Shown here: piece after piece, positions 9,101 to 15,870 of the stretch | Position numbering within the stretch: the first letter of the stretch is position 1 | Layout of the letters: each line of letters opens with the position of its first letter | From: a virus | Reading direction: 5' to 3' (one strand) | IMG/VR virus record: IMGVR_UViG_3300046028_005466 | Coordinates: 1 to 21,433 of that record | Length of the DNA stretch: 21,433 nucleotides | The notes under the pieces: model-generated | Seen by the model: only the letters and a program-made list of their open reading frames with translations | Databases searched by the model: none | Told to the model about the DNA's origin: nothing | Made by a program: the position numbers and the translations under genes

Positions 9101-12100
9101 AGATTTTAGTAATGGTACTTGCGATATTACAGCTTATATAGGCTCAACCCAGTTAACTTATGCAAGTAGTGGGGCTAACACTTTTAGTTTAACTTATACA
9201 AGTACTTCTGCTTCAGTAGGTGCTGGGTCTAATCCAGTCTCGCAGATATTAAGAATTCCTGCTCCAACTGCAATGTCAGCTGAAAGTGCTGCTGTTACTA
9301 TAACAGTAACTGTTAGGGATAATGCTGGAAATGCTTTACCTTTAATTGTTAAAACTTTACGATACAATTTAAGTAGAGCTGGTGCAGTAGGTATGTCTTA
9401 CTGGTTGTCTAATACAGACTATTTGAAACGGTCTACTAGTTTAGTCTACAGTCCATCTGCTATTACTTTAAATGGTTATAGTGCTGCAGGTTCTGGAAGT
9501 CCAGCTGCTTACGCCTGTAGATTCAAAATCTACGAAGACGGTAGTGCTAGTGCAATTTATACTTCTTCTGTAGATGAAGCAGCTAAGTCCTATACTCCAA
9601 GTACAACTTCTGTAGGATATATAAAAGTTGAAATGTACCTAGCCGGAGGTACTACAACTTTAGTAGATTATTCTACTATTCCAGTAGTCCAAGACGGCTC
9701 ACAAGCTTTAACTCTTGTAGAACCTAATTCTGCCGTACTTTTATCTTCTGACTCAGCTGGGAATGTAAGCTCCTATGCAGGTTCGGGTACTACTATTAAA
9801 GTATTTGAAGGGTCAACTCCACTTCTATTTACAACTGGAGTTGTTACTAAAGGTTATTTTGGGGTTAGTGCTTCAGTTACTAGTGGTTCTATTGCTATTG
9901 GAGGTTTAAGTGGAGCTTACACGTCTACCTGTACAGTTGCAAATCATTCTAATCTAAGTACTGACTCAGCTAATATTACATATACAATAAATGTAGTAAA
10001 AGCTGATGGAAGTGCAGTTACTTTAACAGATATTCAGACTTTAACTAAAAGTAAAGCAGGGGTTAAAGGTGATTTAGCTCAGTTAGTTATAGTTAATGGT
10101 GAGCAAGCATTTAAATTTGCAGCTGATTCAACTACCCCAGTTAATACTTCTATAACTCTTTCGGCAGCTTTATCTGGAGGACTTACTACTTACAGTTGGG
10201 AATATTGGTACGCTAATCTTGTTTGGCTTCCTTTACCTGCTCCAAATACTGGCTCAACTTATAGCTTAACCTATAATAATTCAGCTTTTGGTACTTCTAA
10301 TAGTTTAAGAGTACGTTGTTTATCTGGCACAGCTTATGATGAAATAACTATTGTAAAACTTTATGATGGAGCTAAAGGTAAAAATGCTATTACAGGTTAT
10401 CTAACTAATGAAAGCGCAGCTTTACCTGCTGATTCTTCTGGTACAGTATCTAGTTATGCTGGAGCTAGTGGCAGTTTTAAAGTATTTGATGGTACAACTG
10501 ATGTTACTAATAGTTCTACTTTTACACCTACAGTAACTACAGTTAGTGGTGTTACTGTAATTCTTAATAGCCCAGGTGGTACTTATAGTGCTTCTGGGAC
10601 TATGAATGCTGACTCAGCTTCATTTACTTTAAGTGCTACTTATGGCGGAGTTACAATTAATAAAGTTCTATCTCTGACTAGAGTTAAAGCTGGTGTAACT
10701 ACTACTACAACTAATACTATTGTAGCTGATACAGTAACTATAACTGGTGGGCAAGCATTTAACTATGCCGCTGGAAATACTACAACTCCTACTGGAACTG
10801 GCATAATAACTTTAACTGCTTCTTTAACAGGAACATTAACAACTTATGCTTGGGAATACTGGAATGGTGGTTGGGCGTCTTTAGGGGTTTATAGTTCTAC
10901 TTATTTTTTAACCTACACTAGTACCGCATTTGTTGGAGATACTGCAAGAATTCGCTGTTTGTCTGGTACTAAGTACGATGAGATGACAATAGTTAAACTT
11001 TATAGTGGAACTAATGGTAAAGATGCTGTAGTTGGGTATTTAACTAACGAAACAGCTACTTTCCCAGCGGATAGTACTGGTGTTATTAGCGATTATACGG
11101 TAGCAGCTGGTCAATTTAAAGTATTTAGCGGTACTTTAGATATAACTTCTGGTTATTCTACCACTTATAGTGTAACTACAGCTACTGTTGGCGGGTTAAC
11201 TCTTAGTATAAACTCATCTGGAGCTTATTCGGTTGCTGTAAGTACTCAATCTACTGTAAATACTACTAATTCCTTTACTTTTGAAGTTAAAGCAGTTACT
11301 TCTTCTAGTTATGGTAATGTTACTGTAGTTAAAAGTATTAAATATGCTAAGAGTAAAACTGGAACTCCAGGGATAGGTACTAATGGCGCAGATGCTGTTA
11401 TAGGTCAATTAAGTTCAGATTCTATAATGTTGTCTTGTGACTCAGCTGGTAATCCAGTTGGCACATCTCCTTATGCTACTGTAACTATGACATTAAATAA
11501 AGGAGGGGTAGATGATTCAGCTAATTGGACTTACTCTGCAAGTCTTAGTAATTTAACTTCTAGTTCTGCTTCTAACTCAAGAACTCAAAACATTACTGCA
11601 TTTGGCGGTGGTACTACTAACCAAACAGGTTATATAGATTTTACTGCTAGTAGAACTGGTTACGCGTCTATAGTTAAAAGATGTGTCTTTGCTAAGTCTA
11701 TTCCAGGGATTGCTGGAGCTGGTACTAATTATACAGGAGCTAGTGACCCAACTACTTCTAACCCAGCAGCTGCTATTAATGGTGATAGTTACTTTCAAAC
11801 AACTACTCAGTTAATGTGGGTAAAGGTAAATGGAACTTGGCAGAAAGTAGTTCCTCAGATTACTAGCGGGAATGCTACACAATTTATAGCTACTGCAGCT
11901 ATCGGGCAAACTCAAATTGGCAGTGCAGCTATTGGAACTGCTCAGATTATTGATGCTAATATTAGTACTTTGAAGATTCAAGGAAATGCTGTTACTGTAC
12001 CTTTATCTAACAATGTAGTTGGGCCTACAACTAATAATACTAGTTATTCTGGAACTACCTTTAGTCCTGCTATGTGTTCTTTAACTTTTACTAATCCTTC

Positions 12101-12413
12101 TGCCACAGAACCTATAAAGATTTTAGTATCTTTTGGGTTTAGTTATTTCTTCCGAGGAGCTTTAACTGCTGGAGGTTCTTTTAAAGGCTGTCTTATGAAT
12201 GGAACTACTACAGTCTATTCTGCTTCGTGGGGAGGTAGTATGTTTATTAGCACTGGCTTGATGAGTATTGCGGAAGGAGCAGGTTCTAGTTCAGTTATAC
12301 TTACCGTAGCTGCAGGAGCTTCTATAACTTTAGATGTTAAGCATCAAAAAACAGGCGCAAGTTTATTTACTTACTCTAATGCGTTTATTTCTATAGTTGG
12401 TTGTCGGAGATAA
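3198..12413 (+). CDS. Giant central tail fibre / host specificity protein, lambda gpJ family (3071 aa)
   Basis: At 3071 aa it is about 2.7 times lambda gpJ (1132 aa). Residues 1 to about 900 are the conserved gpJ hub: PVESVDTLISRQ, FVVGEG.ISEI and a YLDTV strand at the start, then the phage tail hub fold (e.g. RYTLDYSFQTRQPVRDFLSQ). FnIII-like strands follow from about 960. A coiled region rich in AGTVGASEIKAGSI, like the central straight fibre of J homologues, lies near 1310-1380. Next are four tandem 87-93-aa modules (residues 1482-1841) linked by collagen-like GxxGTxG turns, an Ig-like segment (about 1860-1946), and alternating Ig-like modules (2171 to about 2860). A second IGTAQI.DANI coil near 2900 leads to a C-terminal beta domain that should contact the receptor. 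Codons and composition are uniform, and no frameshift is visible. The hub call is certain; the receptor is unknown. Confidence 0.93.
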   Translation: MSTELIVAGEMGKGGSGPVESVDTLISRQTVKTLFVVGEGVISEIEEVYLDTVSIDRFDADLLTRTGTDGQEVIEGFTDTEAPLPGFVGKVIDKGDENIPNVDISPLVTTNITNFVVNKFYRITSLGNATSAQWMAVGAGTKYVPAAIGMVFKAKKAGVGVTGAGVEKVSFQQNTYETAIPYDANRARLTFTIPVMLHVDGDGNTGGSAVELDIYTRPNSTANWNLVANFTKKGKTTHGYTFDKEVTRPSNVNPNNRIPWEIKVLRVTDDSATNDSKTQNKVSWSAVTQIYDTTNTYPNSALAGITLRDASQFGNKVPEIMFKVKGKLVLIPSNYNAATRVYTGNWTSGSWYSVLGVLTKVYTNNPAWIIYDVLTDTRAGLGLAQADIDIYSIYLLGKYADELIPYTEGINNIQIPRYTLDYSFQTRQPVRDFLSQILSICNANLITNELGQVAIVFQYPGQVVRRNITNANVVDGIFTYQSSNIEQRTTLVNVTYNNGKNFGRTDTATVFEQDLIDRYGLQPIDVVLPGCYYEAQAIRKARWTLYSNCHFTNFVTFNVFLDGLNYKIGDLVRVYDNYNQNTQQAGTIVSYSNASGTTTVIFDRTLTLNNGSYTFYCYDTSGAEITKTISVAGSIATATTVAIPAGTTNHPDYDYQGYVTKYGIPATGVHLTDEFKLPSHITFSTNSIYSSTNFLGGTWTGSGTTWHFYPSIYNLTQYNAAEYIDYFTHVEYIGTYLHLNGQTYQGTVALNGTPSATTVYIAKQFPGAIDQRTVNASTLDRITLNSVVTLNLGGIFILSGAAAGKVYRITNITKSEESQYAVTGLEFSDSIFDYIDSGIDITPLTGDFVDVDQFYTTDVESISWSDSSATNGSYSNSTLHISWIWDSAKTQKYRANFKLNYYGPSANTVMVDQITTDNYDIPNPVPGRYIVTLWAINPFTGISSKPKIQVVDFKIDSTVVSTLQAPINVRITGTTAVSPQPASLSFTTPDLNISFDYNPDNQAVDDALGDYLLEVWEIAINPNTQAVTYTTLKNSYPIAAEAGSLIVDPTSPDTSFTPLNGSFQFSLSENLHTFGGSPSRTLGIKIYSRDLFGHISANPATVVFSNPVPVKITTTDYSVVSGVSSVFVNIKASTEVDVKGYLVWRSTSPLFIKNSSTLVYDGPNNYVTLPVPTATKYWYSVAAYDNFSKTEYSPSDEQDSTPASADATTWTKTGLQFTANAITKTLSWTAGTVIRNATNTFNIVAGTSVWSTGFLYVYFNPSVSTTALQVTTTLLNAVQIGCYPIATYTGGDNSTIKGGDGNAFISGSQIIAGTVGASEIKAGSIVASLLDTTNAVITGTAQITDGIITNAKIGNSIMSLDYNPTTYKGWIIDKAGNINTYGSLGLYDTNGNVVFAGGNFNWNNAKGTGVPQVGATRNVFTGPWLTNTTYVIGDIVTDGLGYGWSCVTAHTSSASVKTPVYPITSNSYWAIYTVKGDSASSTTIVSIYRRVAGTNPSLPLPSGTVTYNFSSGTLTGLDNGWSKDVPAGVDPLYISAATAVGTGSATIGGWATPVLFVSNGIDGTPGTNTATVTLYQTTATSSPPTRPLIPLTYKFSDATIAETLPNNWQRSLPTTGAYRWITTATALGTTATDTILASEWAPVSLLAQDGVNGLRTAIMDMYQWATSAPTTFPSGVSTFTWANGQFTTPPTPNNWHTTPQTPVKGQTLYIARTIYTDSGTSENSLISWTATTATPRSIAGIDGTPGTRTAYLEVYKWSAVAPTSFPQGTSTYTWLNGTFTDANVNTNGWLLVPGASVQGQTLWGISQAYSDTGTSSTSSVTWSSISPYALGYAGIDGTAGKTAANFGIDNAAAIFNKNASNVIAPSAGITLTTSYQNITGTLSYQWQKNGANLAGATSSSYTVPTSDYNSVTSNTYKVTITGTINGVATSLSDTITIPMLIDGGSSAVVLLSNENITFSAPNVLYSGIDFSNGTCDITAYIGSTQLTYASSGANTFSLTYTSTSASVGAGSNPVSQILRIPAPTAMSAESAAVTITVTVRDNAGNALPLIVKTLRYNLSRAGAVGMSYWLSNTDYLKRSTSLVYSPSAITLNGYSAAGSGSPAAYACRFKIYEDGSASAIYTSSVDEAAKSYTPSTTSVGYIKVEMYLAGGTTTLVDYSTIPVVQDGSQALTLVEPNSAVLLSSDSAGNVSSYAGSGTTIKVFEGSTPLLFTTGVVTKGYFGVSASVTSGSIAIGGLSGAYTSTCTVANHSNLSTDSANITYTINVVKADGSAVTLTDIQTLTKSKAGVKGDLAQLVIVNGEQAFKFAADSTTPVNTSITLSAALSGGLTTYSWEYWYANLVWLPLPAPNTGSTYSLTYNNSAFGTSNSLRVRCLSGTAYDEITIVKLYDGAKGKNAITGYLTNESAALPADSSGTVSSYAGASGSFKVFDGTTDVTNSSTFTPTVTTVSGVTVILNSPGGTYSASGTMNADSASFTLSATYGGVTINKVLSLTRVKAGVTTTTTNTIVADTVTITGGQAFNYAAGNTTTPTGTGIITLTASLTGTLTTYAWEYWNGGWASLGVYSSTYFLTYTSTAFVGDTARIRCLSGTKYDEMTIVKLYSGTNGKDAVVGYLTNETATFPADSTGVISDYTVAAGQFKVFSGTLDITSGYSTTYSVTTATVGGLTLSINSSGAYSVAVSTQSTVNTTNSFTFEVKAVTSSSYGNVTVVKSIKYAKSKTGTPGIGTNGADAVIGQLSSDSIMLSCDSAGNPVGTSPYATVTMTLNKGGVDDSANWTYSASLSNLTSSSASNSRTQNITAFGGGTTNQTGYIDFTASRTGYASIVKRCVFAKSIPGIAGAGTNYTGASDPTTSNPAAAINGDSYFQTTTQLMWVKVNGTWQKVVPQITSGNATQFIATAAIGQTQIGSAAIGTAQIIDANISTLKIQGNAVTVPLSNNVVGPTTNNTSYSGTTFSPAMCSLTFTNPSATEPIKILVSFGFSYFFRGALTAGGSFKGCLMNGTTTVYSASWGGSMFISTGLMSIAEGAGSSSVILTVAAGASITLDVKHQKTGASLFTYSNAFISIVGCRR
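7641..8720 (+). repeat. Four tandem 87-93-aa modules within the gpJ-like protein
   Basis: Module starts fall at residues 1482, 1569, 1656 and 1749, ending at 1841, so the lengths are 87, 87, 93 and 93 aa. Each begins with a T[AT]-x-x-x-[IVLM]-Y strand (SIYRR, TLYQT, DMYQW, EVYKW). Each then has a P-rich turn, a TYxFxxGx strand, an N-N/G-W motif, and an Ala/Thr strand before a collagen-like G-x-x-G link. They are diverged at both protein and DNA level, so the duplications are old. Confidence 0.85.
9708..11790 (+). repeat. Alternating two-type Ig-like modules in the C-terminal half of the gpJ-like protein
   Basis: Type A modules start at residues 2171, 2397, 2610 and 2733. They share a run of N/S-E/D, then LPADSxGxVSxY, then a KVFxGTxD strand. 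Type B modules start at 2294 and 2506. They share QAFxFAA, TTYxWEYW and RxRCLSGTxYDExTIVKLYxGxxGK. The order is A-B-A-B-A-A with spacings of 123, 103, 109, 104 and 123 aa. This indicates duplication of an A-B pair in the fibre shaft. Confidence 0.8.
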
Positions 12414-12415
12414 TT

Positions 12416-12913
12416 ATGTTTTATATATACAATACTATAACAGGACAGATAAGAAGTATTTTTACAGGTCCTGTAGATTTCTTAGAAAGTCAATTACAGG
12501 CTAATGAGGATTATTTAGAGTCTGTAGAGAACGCTACCGATGCTACACACTATGTAGATGTAAGTAGTAAAACTTTACTAGAGTTCCCAGTTAAAATTAA
12601 CAAATACCAAGAATTTAACTGGGAGTTTAAAGAATGGGAAACTCCTGCAGGTACTTTAGAGTTAGCTAAAATAGATGGAAAAACTGAGGTAAATACCCTA
12701 GCAGGTATAACTATCTTGGAAAAATACCCAACTTATCGTCAAACAAACTACAACAGAGAACCAACAGCTCCAGCTACTATAGAAATGAACCTTTGGATAG
12801 ATGCTATACGAGCTGAAAGTAATATAGCTACTTCATCTATAGATTCAGCTACTGATTTAGCAACTATAGAGGGTATTGTAGATGGATTTAAAGCTTATTT
12901 AGCTGGTTTATAA
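12416..12913 (+). CDS. Small tail-associated protein downstream of the fibre gene (possible fibre chaperone)
   Basis: A 165-aa product. I chose the ATG at 12416 because GGAGA (12406-12410) sits five bases upstream, inside the end of the fibre gene. An upstream in-frame TTG at 12401 would leave no such site. The protein starts FYIYNTITGQIRSIFTGP, a strand-turn-strand type of start seen in many small proteins encoded just after phage fibre genes. A central region, THYVD....LLEFPVKI, precedes an acidic helical C-terminus (WIDAIRAESNIATSSIDSAT). No catalytic motif or membrane segment is visible. The position suggests a fibre assembly or virion-associated role. This is inference from context; the family is not certain. 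Confidence 0.75.
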   Translation: MFYIYNTITGQIRSIFTGPVDFLESQLQANEDYLESVENATDATHYVDVSSKTLLEFPVKINKYQEFNWEFKEWETPAGTLELAKIDGKTEVNTLAGITILEKYPTYRQTNYNREPTAPATIEMNLWIDAIRAESNIATSSIDSATDLATIEGIVDGFKAYLAGL

Positions 12914-12919
12914 GGTTTA

Positions 12920-12957
12920 TGCGTCAAGTTTCTGGCTAATGTCGGATTCTTGGCGCA
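12920..12957 (+). terminator. Long RNA hairpin after the tail operon
   Basis: TGCGTCAAG (12920-12928) pairs with CTTGGCGCA (12949-12957). Inside it, TCTGGC pairs with GTCGGA around a TAAT loop, separated only by a TT/TT internal loop. Several pairs are G-U on the plus strand and would become mismatches on the minus strand, so the structure fits a plus-strand transcript. It is followed by AAATTCCC, not a T run. It is therefore a possible terminator or 3'-end stabiliser rather than a standard intrinsic terminator. Confidence 0.55.
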
Positions 12958-12976
12958 AAATTCCCTTAAATATGTC

Positions 12977-13005
12977 TTGAAATTGTAACAAAACAAGAGT
13001 ACACT
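12977..13005 (+). promoter_or_regulatory. Predicted sigma70 promoter for the 13.1-14.7 kb genes
   Basis: TTGAAA (12977-12982) and TACACT (13000-13005) are 17 bases apart, in the gap between the tail operon and the next gene. They match the consensus at 5/6 and 4/6 positions. The rest of this about 220-bp gap holds only the hairpin at 12920 and an about 130-nt leader without a convincing ORF. Confidence 0.45.
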
Positions 13006-13136
13006 AACTAGAAATAGTAAGGTAATTTTATAATTAACTTAGTTTAGTTATAAACTTAACTTGCTGATACAGGTTTTGAGTAGCTATTACTCAGAAATGA
13101 CACTGCATTACAGTGGGAAGAACTAGGAGATTGACT

Positions 13137-13991
13137 ATGGCAGTCGATTCTACAAGTACAGGTTCAGGTATTGACTTGAACAATCTCTTTCAATCAGCAA
13201 TTACAGGTGGTAATATGGGTAATATCTTCGGTGGCGGTACTGATGGTAGCGGTGGCTTTGTAATGGGAGCTTTATTAGGCAGATTACTATTTAATCCTAA
13301 TGGTAATGACCTAAATGGTAATGGCAACCAAAATGCTGCTACTGATGCCGCAGTTGCAGCTGCTCTAGCTAATGCTAATCAAGCTAATAACAATGCTATG
13401 CTACTCTTGAAAGACATTCAAGATAGTTCACAAGAAGTTCTCTCAGCTATCAGTGCTTCAGAAAATGCTATTAACTCTACAGTTAATTCTACCGCGCAGA
13501 CTGCTTTAGTACAACAACTACAAGCTCAGATTGCAAACCTCCAAGGACAAGGCGAGATTAAAGCTTCAGTAGCAACTTCTACTGGAACTATTGTTAATGA
13601 GTTGCATGAATCTACTCAGCAAATTGGTAATCAGTTAGATGGTATTACTGTATCTATGCTTAATGGGTTTAACAATGTAACTAGAGAAATCACTAATGAT
13701 GGTGATAAAACTAGAGCGTTGATTACAGCTAACATGGTTACTGACTTGAACAACCAGATTGCGGACTTGAGAACTCAACGTCATGTAGCTGATAGTGGAG
13801 TTAATGTTACTAATAATATCAATCAGAATCAACTTCAACAACAGCAACAACAACAGTTAGGGTATGTAGTTAATGCTCTAAATGGAGTTGTTAGTGAGTT
13901 ACAGAGAAACACGCAATCTGTGGTTAATCTTGGAACAATGTCGGGTTCAGCTGGTTCGCAAACAGCTAATAACACTAGAGTTAATGGCTGA
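13137..13991 (+). CDS. Phage protein of unknown function, Gly/Asn-rich with coiled coil and poly-Gln
   Basis: A 284-aa product. The ATG at 13137 is preceded by AGGAG at a 7-base gap; a GTG eight codons upstream has no such site. The N-terminal 65 residues are Gly/Asn-rich around a short hydrophobic patch (GFVMGALLGRLLF). An Ala-rich stretch (AATDAAVAAALANANQANNN) and a long helical, Gln/Asn-rich middle follow. The C-terminal part has LNGFNNVTREITNDGDKTRALI and then a run of seven glutamines (about residues 232-240) from a CAA/CAG tract. The low-complexity ends and repeated heptad-like helices suggest an oligomeric or virion-associated protein. I do not recognise a named family. It heads a three-gene plus-strand unit with its own predicted promoter. 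Confidence 0.75.
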   Translation: MAVDSTSTGSGIDLNNLFQSAITGGNMGNIFGGGTDGSGGFVMGALLGRLLFNPNGNDLNGNGNQNAATDAAVAAALANANQANNNAMLLLKDIQDSSQEVLSAISASENAINSTVNSTAQTALVQQLQAQIANLQGQGEIKASVATSTGTIVNELHESTQQIGNQLDGITVSMLNGFNNVTREITNDGDKTRALITANMVTDLNNQIADLRTQRHVADSGVNVTNNINQNQLQQQQQQQLGYVVNALNGVVSELQRNTQSVVNLGTMSGSAGSQTANNTRVNG

Positions 13992-14035
13992 AATCGGTAT
14001 GGTCTGGTTAGTTTAGGTTCTAAATCGAGGTAAAG

Positions 14036-14419
14036 ATGAGTTCTTCAATAGATGAGTTACAAAAACGGATAGCAGAACTGCAAGTAGCGGGGAATTTACT
14101 CCCTAAAGCTGCAGTTCCAGCTGTAAATGACAGTCCTAGTGACATAAAAAGTTTAATTAGGGATGTTATTCGTGAAGAAATGAGTTTATTGAAGGACTCA
14201 ACTCTAGTTAAACCCGAACCTCCTGTAGTTCCAGCGCGAGAATTAACTATGTTGGAAGCTATAGGTCAGTGTTTAACCCCAGAAGAGCAAGTTTGGCTCT
14301 CTAAACCATATATTCTACAACAAGTTGACAAGAAATTAGCAACTTATTTCCAGACGGAGGAAGGAAAGTCAGCTGTAAAGACTTTCTTCACCTACTTTCG
14401 AGGGTTCTATGAAAATTAA
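14036..14419 (+). CDS. Phage protein of unknown function (127 aa)
   Basis: The start ATG has GAGG five bases upstream. The product begins with a helical segment (SSIDELQKRIAELQVAGNLL). A Pro-rich linker (KPEPPVVPARE) separates this from a C-terminal helical region ending FFTYFRGFYEN. No catalytic or DNA-binding motif is apparent. The gene lies 44 bases after the poly-Gln protein and overlaps the next gene by 11 bases, so the two are likely translated together. Function not recognised; its location at the end of the late operon allows a structural or lysis-related role, but nothing in the sequence decides this. Confidence 0.7.
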   Translation: MSSSIDELQKRIAELQVAGNLLPKAAVPAVNDSPSDIKSLIRDVIREEMSLLKDSTLVKPEPPVVPARELTMLEAIGQCLTPEEQVWLSKPYILQQVDKKLATYFQTEEGKSAVKTFFTYFRGFYEN

Positions 14420-14666
14420 ACATACAGTTGAAGCTACTGCGAAGGAGGTTAATGACCTCTTTGACATTAGTATGAAGGCTTGCCTAGCTAGTTATAGCAC
14501 AGTTGAAGAGCAAGCAGTTGCTATCGCAGCTGCTAAGGTTGAGTTTGAAAAGTTACTTAACTGCTATGCGGATATTGCACTACAGTTAGGTAAGAAGTTG
14601 GGTAAAGTTAGTGCTGATTCAGAAGATGATGAGATGTATGCGGCTATGGAAACTCCTGTAGCTTAA
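14409..14666 (+). CDS. Phage protein of unknown function (85 aa)
   Basis: A small, mostly helical protein (KHTVEATAKEVNDLFDISMK, then an Ala-rich helix) with an acidic C-terminus (SADSEDDEMYAAMETPVA). It starts inside the end of the previous gene with GAGG five to eight bases before the ATG. It has no signal peptide or membrane segment and no recognised family. It is the last plus-strand gene before the convergent minus-strand block, with a large stem-loop just after its stop. Confidence 0.7.
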   Translation: MKIKHTVEATAKEVNDLFDISMKACLASYSTVEEQAVAIAAAKVEFEKLLNCYADIALQLGKKLGKVSADSEDDEMYAAMETPVA

Positions 14667-14675
14667 CTTCAACTT

Positions 14676-14726
14676 AGTCCTCTTTCGGGTATGTATTAGA
14701 AGTTAGTATATAGCTGAAAGGGGATT
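14676..14726 (+). terminator. Near-perfect 22-pair stem-loop between convergent operons
   Basis: AGTCCTCTTTCG (14676-14687) pairs with TGAAAGGGGATT (14715-14726). The pairing continues inward (14688-14698 with 14704-14714) with a single G/G mismatch, closing a five-base loop GAAGT. Five pairs are G-U when read on the plus strand, so the element fits the end of the plus-strand transcript. No T run follows. It probably separates the late plus-strand operon from the rep operon. Confidence 0.6.
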
Positions 14727-14742
14727 CCTAGCCAAAATGAAA

Positions 14743-15105
14743 TTACTCTACCAAATCTTGAGGTTCCCAAACTTTAAAATCTTTAGTAGAATTTGATTCG
14801 AATATTTTCCATAAATGATGGTTAAGATTACATTCAGTTTTAGGAAAGTAGAAAGTTAGATGTATTGTATCTTCTGGGACATGGTTCATCTCTATTCTAA
14901 ATAGACCATATTCAGCTACTAAATCTTTTAACATTGGGTAAGTGATTTCAGCTAAATCATTACTATCAACTTCTATTCTTCTATGCCATTCTTTATCTAA
15001 TAAAGAAACATAGGTGAGATAGCATTCTCTGAATATACCTTCCCTACTAAATTCTTTTATTGGATGGTAGTCACAACTAACTGTTACTTTTATATAAAGT
15101 TTCAT
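14743..15105 (-). CDS. Unknown protein directly downstream of the replication initiator (120 aa)
   Basis: The ATG follows the Rep stop codon with no gap (TAA ATG). Its ribosome site (AGAGGTT) lies inside the end of rep, so the two genes are almost certainly co-translated. The protein is rich in aromatic and charged residues (YLTYVSLLDKEWHRRIEVD, LTFYFPKTECNLNHHLWKIF) and looks like a small alpha/beta domain. No recognised motif. Position implies a role in replication or copy control, as for many genes next to plasmid initiators, but this is inference from context only. Confidence 0.72.
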   Translation of the reverse strand: MKLYIKVTVSCDYHPIKEFSREGIFRECYLTYVSLLDKEWHRRIEVDSNDLAEITYPMLKDLVAEYGLFRIEMNHVPEDTIHLTFYFPKTECNLNHHLWKIFESNSTKDFKVWEPQDLVE

Positions 15106-15870
15106 TTATATAACCTCTTCTTGTTTTAGATTAGTTTTAGCTATCGTAAAGATAACATGAGTTTTTCTATTACCACTTGTTTTAAAGCTTACTGAAGTAA
15201 ATAAGTTTGTATATAGATTTATAGCTTCTATAGCTGGGTCTATGACTTTACTCCTTAGGTTCTTAAAAGTTTGATACTCCATTTCACTAAACCCCATTAC
15301 TTCCTTAAACTCTTCTATAGTGTATTTCTTAGTCTTTAAGTTTGCCCATCTATTTAAGATTCTATAAAGTCTTATAGCATGAATACTCTTTAACTTTCTA
15401 ACATCATCAAGACAATACTTAGAGTAAGGCATCTCTTCCCCAAACTGACAGAGTAGATGTAAGATAGAGTCGTGCCATTTAATCTCTACAGAAGAAGTAT
15501 CTGAGTTATATCTGCAAGAATGAACCCAGTGTACAATAGTTTTACTTTTCTCGTGAGCTTCTGAGTCTAGTAAAGTAGTTTTAAGAGTTATAGTTCTAGT
15601 CATTAAAGTTTTACAAGCATCTACTAGAGTATTGTAAGCGGCATTCTTAGATAAGCCGTACATTTCAGCATATTTATCCAGCTCAACTTCATAGTACTTA
15701 TCTCTATCTATAGCTTCCACTTGGTAAATAGGAGCTAGGCATAGTTGAAGAAGTTTAATCTCGGTTTCATTGAGTTGATGGTAACTTTCTATTATCTGAT
15801 TAGCTTCACAGATAACTCCATTACCCAGTCTCCCCTTTGCCGTTATCTTCTTCTCTATTTTCACGCTCAT
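15106..15870 (-). CDS. Plasmid-type replication initiator, Rep_3 (RepB) family
   Basis: About 254 aa, with the two winged-helix halves of Rep_3 initiators. The N-terminal half has LNETEIKLLQLCLAPI, then YYEVELDKYAEMYGLSKNAA and the CKTLM.R helix. The C-terminal half has KLKSIHAIRLYRILNRW, then YTIEEFKEVMGFSEMEYQTF, KNLRSKVIDPAIEAIN and a final strand RKTHVIFTIAK. Such proteins bind iterons and open the origin. Three 21-bp iterons lie 216 bp upstream of this start. I favour the ATG at 15870, which has AGAGG nine bases before it; an in-frame ATG at 15879 would put that AGAGG directly against the start. The 5' end overlaps a 48-aa gene in another frame, suggesting translational coupling. Family call is confident. 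Confidence 0.9.
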   Translation of the reverse strand: MSVKIEKKITAKGRLGNGVICEANQIIESYHQLNETEIKLLQLCLAPIYQVEAIDRDKYYEVELDKYAEMYGLSKNAAYNTLVDACKTLMTRTITLKTTLLDSEAHEKSKTIVHWVHSCRYNSDTSSVEIKWHDSILHLLCQFGEEMPYSKYCLDDVRKLKSIHAIRLYRILNRWANLKTKKYTIEEFKEVMGFSEMEYQTFKNLRSKVIDPAIEAINLYTNLFTSVSFKTSGNRKTHVIFTIAKTNLKQEEVI

